The translations under genes were made by a program, and so were the position numbers. 64,000 bases of DNA from Imbroritus primus (GTDB taxonomy: Bacteria > Pseudomonadota > Gammaproteobacteria > Burkholderiales > Burkholderiaceae), in contig NZ_OZ201293.1 of the NCBI RefSeq assembly GCF_964332355.1, positions 682,001-746,000 of the forward strand. The letters run 5' to 3'. Under the pieces are notes generated by a model, which searched no databases, had not been told where the DNA came from, and worked only from the letters and a program-made list of their open reading frames with translations. Below are positions 60,118 through 64,000 of the stretch, piece by piece (the stretch's first letter is position 1; every line of letters starts with the position of its first letter).

Positions 60118-61254
60118 TTATTCGTGAGCGGCGGTGGCGCCGGCAACGGAAGGGCCGCCCGGCATCGCCTCGTAGCCGGTGATTTCCAGGTTGAAGCCTG
60201 CCATGCTTGGCATGCGCTGCGGCGACGCCAGGATGCGCATCTTGCCGACGTTGAGATCGCGCAGGATCTGTGCGCCGATACCGTAGGTCCGCAGGTCGTG
60301 CTTGCGGCGCGGCCGTTCCTGGGGCGGGGGGCAGAACTGGGCCTGCAGGGCTTCCGGAGAGTCGCCGCTGCAGTTCAGCATGACCATCACGCCCGGCCCT
60401 TGCGCCTCGCCGATGGCTGCCAGTGCAGCCGGCACGGTCCATGAATGTCCACCCTGTGCGTGGTCGAGCATATCGAGCACCGTCAGCGGCTCATGCACGC
60501 GTACCAGCGTTTCGGTATCAGGCCCGGGGGTGCCGCGCACCAGCGCCAGGTGCACCTTGCCGCTTGGTCCGTCGCGGTACAGGTGGCTGTCGAACGTACC
60601 GAACGGGGTGTGCATGAGGCGCGAGCCAATGCGCTCGACCATGCTCTCGGTCCGGCTGCGGTAGTGGATGAGGTCGGCAATCGTGCCGATCTTGATATTG
60701 TGTTCGCGGCCGAATTCGATCAGGTCTGGCAGGCGGGCCATCTCGCCGTCGTCCTTCATCACCTCGCAGATCACCGCCGCAGGCTCGAAGCCCGCCATGC
60801 CGGCCAGGTCGCAGCCGGCCTCGGTGTGGCCTGCGCGCATCAGGACGCCGCCCGGCTGGGCCATCAGGGGGAAGATGTGGCCCGGCATGACGATATCGCT
60901 CGGCTTGGCGTCGGCGGCCACGGCAGCCAGCACGGTCCGTGCGCGGTCGGCCGCGGAAATGCCTGTCGTCACGCCCTCCGCTGCTTCGATGGACACAGTA
61001 AATGCGGTGCCATGGGGCGCGCCATTGCGGCTGACCATCAGCGGCAGGTCGAGCTGCGCGCAGCGCTCGCTCGACAGCGTCAGGCAGATCAGGCCGCGGC
61101 CGTACTTGGCCATGAAGTTGATCGCTTCGGGAGTAACGGCATCCGCCGCAAGGACCAGGTCGCCCTCGTTTTCACGGTCTTCTTCGTCAACCAGGATAAC
61201 CATGCGCCCGGCGCGCATGTCGGCAATGATCTCTTCGATGGTGGCTATGGTCAT
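60118..61254 (-). CDS. ribBA: 3,4-dihydroxy-2-butanone 4-phosphate synthase with a degenerate GTP cyclohydrolase II domain
   Basis: A 378-residue protein with RibB and RibA-like halves. The RibB half (~1-205) is intact: V-D-E-E-D-R-E-N-E-G-D-L, A-P-H-G-T-A-F-T-V-S-I, and H-T-E-A-G-C-D-L. The C-terminal half (~210-370) aligns with GTP cyclohydrolase II in outline, but the segment that should hold three zinc-binding cysteines (about V-R-V-H-E-P-L-T-V-L-D-M-L) has none. GTP cyclohydrolase II activity is therefore unlikely, and a separate RibA should exist elsewhere in the genome. Only the butanone phosphate branch seems served here. Confidence 0.92.
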   Translation of the reverse strand: MTIATIEEIIADMRAGRMVILVDEEDRENEGDLVLAADAVTPEAINFMAKYGRGLICLTLSSERCAQLDLPLMVSRNGAPHGTAFTVSIEAAEGVTTGISAADRARTVLAAVAADAKPSDIVMPGHIFPLMAQPGGVLMRAGHTEAGCDLAGMAGFEPAAVICEVMKDDGEMARLPDLIEFGREHNIKIGTIADLIHYRSRTESMVERIGSRLMHTPFGTFDSHLYRDGPSGKVHLALVRGTPGPDTETLVRVHEPLTVLDMLDHAQGGHSWTVPAALAAIGEAQGPGVMVMLNCSGDSPEALQAQFCPPPQERPRRKHDLRTYGIGAQILRDLNVGKMRILASPQRMPSMAGFNLEITGYEAMPGGPSVAGATAAHE

Positions 61255-61379
61255 GATGATGCGGGGGGCGGAATGCCGGTCAGTGAATCGTGCTGAGGAA
61301 CGCTATTGTACGCCAAGCGGGGCCTGCCAGACCGGTGTCCGGGGCGGCGAAATGCGGTTTCCGGCGCCCCGGGGGGCGC

Positions 61380-62528
61380 TCAGCTGGCCTCGGCGAAATG
61401 AAAACGTCCTTTGCCACGGCTTTTGGCGATGTACAGGGCCTGGTCGGCCGCTTCGAGGATCGTGTCCGGGGTTTGTCCCTGCGGCTCGATGTGGGCGATG
61501 CCGATACTGCTGCCGATCCTGACCTGGAGACCGTTCGGCAGGGTGTAGGGCATCTGGATGACGCGCAGCAGGCGCTGCGCCAGCAGTTGCAGGTCATTGC
61601 GCTCCGCCTCGCCGACCAGCAGGACAAATTCGTCTCCTCCGATGCGGAACGCCTGCGTTGGAGCGCGCAGCACCCCGCGGATGCGCTCGGCCACCAGTTT
61701 AAGCACCTCGTCGCCGCTGCCGTGGCCGTGCATGTCGTTGATATGCTTGAACCCATCCAGGTCGAGATAGAACACCGCAAGCCGCTGATGCGTCTCGCGC
61801 AGCCGGGCTGTCATGCGCTGGATCTCATGCAGCAGGCTGGCTCGGTTCGGCAGGCCGGTGAGCGGGTCGTGGCGGGCGCGGTGGTCGCTCTCGCGTTCCG
61901 ATTCCATGGTCGCGATCAGCATCGCGTTCATCCGGAACGCGGCCGAGGTCATGCTGATGACATAGACCGGCAATTGGATCAGGGTCAACATGAACAGGGG
62001 CTCGCCCGCTGCGATCGCTCCCGCCACGCAAGGGCCGAGAACCAGCAGGATCATCACGCCGGTCATGCGCGGGGCGGCAAAGTTGCGGAAGCACAGCCCG
62101 CCCACCATAGCTGCAGCCGACAGGCAGGCCAACGCGGCGGCCAGCCAGCTGCCGCTGGTGATGCTGAGGTAGGTGCCGGTGCCGATGCTGCCGGCCCACG
62201 CCAGGCCCAGCACCAGATGCCAGTCCGTCGGCGTGCGGCGGCCGGCACGCGCCATGCGGCGCGAAGCCACGAGCAGCATGATACGGGAGGTACAGATCAG
62301 GATTTCCAGCGCTGCCCACATATAGAAGGGCGGGCGCTGCAGGTAGCTGGCAATCAGGACGGCCACCAGCACGGTATTGATGACGCCGCCCACGAATACA
62401 GACAGGGAGCCGAACAGATTGCTGACGAGCGCCTGCCGGATCTCCGGTGTGACCGGTCGGCCGGGATCGACCAGCCACTGGGTCAAGCGCCAGCGTGGAA
62501 GGGAGAACACCTCGGTTGAATTTGCCAT
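61380..62528 (-). CDS. Membrane-bound diguanylate cyclase (GGDEF)
   Basis: A 382-residue protein. Several hydrophobic helices (~36-62, 68-88, 104-126, 128-147, 157-174, 180-200) form an N-terminal sensor-like membrane region, followed by a GGDEF domain (~215-380). D-P-L-T-G-L-P-N-R opens the domain, Y-L-D-L-D-G-F-K-H-I-N-D is the metal site, and G-G-D-E-F sits at 297-301. The RxxD inhibitory site normally found upstream of the signature is not present, so product inhibition may be absent. It would make cyclic di-GMP in response to an unknown signal. Confidence 0.92.
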   Translation of the reverse strand: MANSTEVFSLPRWRLTQWLVDPGRPVTPEIRQALVSNLFGSLSVFVGGVINTVLVAVLIASYLQRPPFYMWAALEILICTSRIMLLVASRRMARAGRRTPTDWHLVLGLAWAGSIGTGTYLSITSGSWLAAALACLSAAAMVGGLCFRNFAAPRMTGVMILLVLGPCVAGAIAAGEPLFMLTLIQLPVYVISMTSAAFRMNAMLIATMESERESDHRARHDPLTGLPNRASLLHEIQRMTARLRETHQRLAVFYLDLDGFKHINDMHGHGSGDEVLKLVAERIRGVLRAPTQAFRIGGDEFVLLVGEAERNDLQLLAQRLLRVIQMPYTLPNGLQVRIGSSIGIAHIEPQGQTPDTILEAADQALYIAKSRGKGRFHFAEAS

Positions 62529-62723
62529 AGGCGGAAGGCGGTCGAGTTGTCTTGCAAAGCCCCTGCAGGCCAGAACATGCTCCAGGGGCCAACCAGGCCC
62601 CCGGCGAACCACTACCCGTTGGCAAATACTGCATCCGGGATGTCTGGCCACGGCGGTGTGGCGCAGGACATCGTTGCGTCAGGCATGTGCGGTCGCCGAC
62701 GCGTTTCTCCTATAGTAGCTGCT

Positions 62724-62753
62724 GCCGAGCCCGGATGGGAAGCCGGGCTCGGC
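62724..62753 (-). terminator. Strong hairpin downstream of ribE
   Basis: An 11-base perfect inverted repeat (GCCGAGCCCGG / CCGGGCTCGGC) with an 8-base loop lies just after the ribE stop. No T run follows on the minus strand, so its use as a terminator is uncertain. Confidence 0.45.
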
Positions 62754-62760
62754 CAATACT

Positions 62761-63378
62761 TCAAGATGGCTGCGGGGCCAGCATGCGCTCGACGTAGCGC
62801 GCGATCAGGTCGATTTCCAGGTTGACGGCATCGCCGACCGCCAGGCTGCCCAGTGTGGTGACTGTCAGCGTGTGAGGAATCACGTTGATCGAGAATTCGC
62901 AGCCCTCGGCTACGTCGCGCACCGCATTGACGGTCAACGACACGCCATTGACCACGATCGAGCCCTTGTAAGCCAGGAACTTTGCCAGTTCGCGCGGCGC
63001 CAGCACGCGCAGTTCATGGGATTCGCCGACCGGCGCAAAGTGTCGCACCGTGCCGATGCCGTCCACGTGCCCCGTCACCAGGTGGCCGCCGAGACGGTCG
63101 CCAAGGCGCATCGCTTTTTCCAGATTGACTGCGCGCGGCTGATCGAGGCCGGCTGTCTTGCTGAGCGATTCGCGCGACACGTCGATATCGAAATGGTGCT
63201 CGCCAAAAGCGACCACGGTCATGCAGGCGCCTTGTACGGCAATACTGTCGCCGAGGATGACGTCGGACAGATCGAGGTCTCCGGCTTCGATGCGCAGGCG
63301 GACGCCGGCATCGCTGCCTGCGGCCAGCGGCTCGATACGGGAGATGCGGCCCACGGCCGCGACAATGCCAGTAAACAT
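62761..63378 (-). CDS. ribE: Riboflavin synthase subunit alpha
   Basis: A 205-residue enzyme that dismutates two lumazines into riboflavin. It starts with the invariant M-F-T-G-I-V and has two lumazine-binding repeats, the first with S-I-A-V-Q-G-A-C-M-T-V and V-S-R-E-S-L-S-K-T, the second with GHLVTGHVDG and V-V-N-G-V-S-L-T-V-N. Length is normal. It follows ribD by 8 bases in the same orientation; the diguanylate cyclase separates it from ribBA. Confidence 0.95.
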   Translation of the reverse strand: MFTGIVAAVGRISRIEPLAAGSDAGVRLRIEAGDLDLSDVILGDSIAVQGACMTVVAFGEHHFDIDVSRESLSKTAGLDQPRAVNLEKAMRLGDRLGGHLVTGHVDGIGTVRHFAPVGESHELRVLAPRELAKFLAYKGSIVVNGVSLTVNAVRDVAEGCEFSINVIPHTLTVTTLGSLAVGDAVNLEIDLIARYVERMLAPQPS

Positions 63379-63386
63379 GGGTAAGA

Positions 63387-64000
63387 CTACAGTTTGGTGG
63401 TGGAAGACAGAGAAGAGGCGGGGGCCAGCCGCGCGAGAATGCGGATGTCCTCGCCTGTCTGGTGGATATCATGCAGTGTCAGCTGCATGCGCTTATCGAG
63501 TGTTTCGAGCTGTGGCAAATCGAACATGGCCCGCCCTGGCCCGAGCAGCGTCGGCGCGAGGTAGATCAGCAGCTCATCGACGCAGCCTTCGCGCAGCAGC
63601 GAGCCGTTCAGCTTGAAACCGGATTCGACATGCAGTTCGTTGATGCCGCGTTGTCCGAGCGCCTTCAGCATGGCTTGCAGATCGACCTTGCCACGCGCGT
63701 TGGCGACCGGAATCACCTCCACGCCCTGCTGGCGCAGGATCTCAGCACGCGTCGCTGTCTCGCCGCTGTCGCTGGCGCAGAACACCAGCGGGGCAGGGCC
63801 ATCGCCGGTCGCCAGCATGCGCGCCCGCGGCGAAACGTCCAGCCGGGAGTCGATCAGCACACGCTGCGGCTGGCGCGGTGTGTCGATGGCGCGCACCGTC
63901 AATTGCGGATCGTCTTCCCTGACCGTGCCGATGCCGGTCAGGATGGCGCAAGCACGGGCGCGCCAGCGATGGCCGTCGGCACGCGCCGCTTCACCGGTGA
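63387..64000 (-). CDS. ribD: RibD diaminohydroxyphosphoribosylaminopyrimidine deaminase/reductase, C-terminal part (cut by window edge)
   Basis: About 204 residues of the reductase half are present; the deaminase half lies beyond the right edge. The read-through from base 64000 gives A-C-A-I-L-T-G-I-G-T-V-R-E-D-D-P-Q-L-T-V-R, a typical start of the RibD reductase domain, and the later N-E-L-H-V-E-S-G and Y-L-A-P-T-L-L-G-P strands belong to the NADPH fold. It catalyses deamination and reduction of the pyrimidine intermediate and is immediately upstream of ribE. Confidence 0.93.
   Translation of the reverse strand, partial: TGEAARADGHRWRARACAILTGIGTVREDDPQLTVRAIDTPRQPQRVLIDSRLDVSPRARMLATGDGPAPLVFCASDSGETATRAEILRQQGVEVIPVANARGKVDLQAMLKALGQRGINELHVESGFKLNGSLLREGCVDELLIYLAPTLLGPGRAMFDLPQLETLDKRMQLTLHDIHQTGEDIRILARLAPASSLSSTTKL

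Noticed and set aside
61255..61379. Search for an FMN riboswitch upstream of ribBA
   Set aside because: The characteristic conserved RFN core is not visible in this short gap or between ribD and ribE; the region ahead of ribD is outside the window.
1..64000. CRISPR arrays, insertion sequences, prophage and rRNA operons
   Set aside because: No regularly spaced direct repeats, transposase genes, terminal inverted repeats, phage structural genes or rRNA sequence were seen.

Overview
The window reads as a chromosomal segment of a GC-rich betaproteobacterium of the order Burkholderiales. The main reasons are gene orders familiar from that group: manB-waaC-waaA followed by a convergent tolC-rhodanese-pcm block, and ubiD, a lytic transglycosylase, an aminotransferase and nusB-ribH-ribBA-ribE-ribD in a row. 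No genus can be fixed from sequence reading alone. I saw no insertion sequence, phage, CRISPR array or rRNA operon.

Positions 1-5.7 kb hold an envelope-glycan module on the + strand: the end of a family 2 glycosyltransferase, a WecA-type initiating transferase, then a compact Kdo set (kdsD, kdsA and a fused kdsB-kdsC) and an AT-richer methyltransferase. Positions 5.9-12.4 kb are accessory. They hold a small lipoprotein and three large tandem genes that I could not assign to any family but which are clearly related to each other; this is the least explained part of the window. Positions 12.5-18.5 kb are a tightly overlapping minus-strand polysaccharide operon (three family 4 glycosyltransferases, a Wzx-like flippase and a WbaP-like initiating transferase). 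It is transcribed divergently from manB, waaC and waaA (18.7-22.4 kb).

Positions 22.5-34.9 kb are dominated by efflux. They carry a META-domain lipoprotein, tolC-rhodanese-pcm, an RND pump with adaptor and TetR repressor, and a split MacA/MacB ABC efflux system whose adaptor carries an unusual inserted domain. Positions 35-37 kb hold small conserved genes and uppP. Positions 37-45.4 kb are an iron-acquisition block: PiuC and a Fiu-like TonB receptor, then a five-gene operon for an NADPH flavoprotein, ApbE, DUF4198, DUF2271 (with a flavinylation motif) and a PepSY membrane protein. Both transcription units have a good Fur-box match next to or over a plausible promoter, so they probably act together in ferric-siderophore uptake and extracytoplasmic iron reduction.

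Positions 45.5-54.2 kb are mixed: trmB, creA, a metzincin-type lipoprotein, a tRNA-Gly(CCC), an MFS transporter and gabD. Positions 54.2-64 kb hold ubiD, a lytic transglycosylase, an aminotransferase, nusB and the riboflavin genes (ribH, ribBA, ribE, ribD) interrupted by a diguanylate cyclase. RibBA appears to have lost the zinc site of its GTP cyclohydrolase II half.
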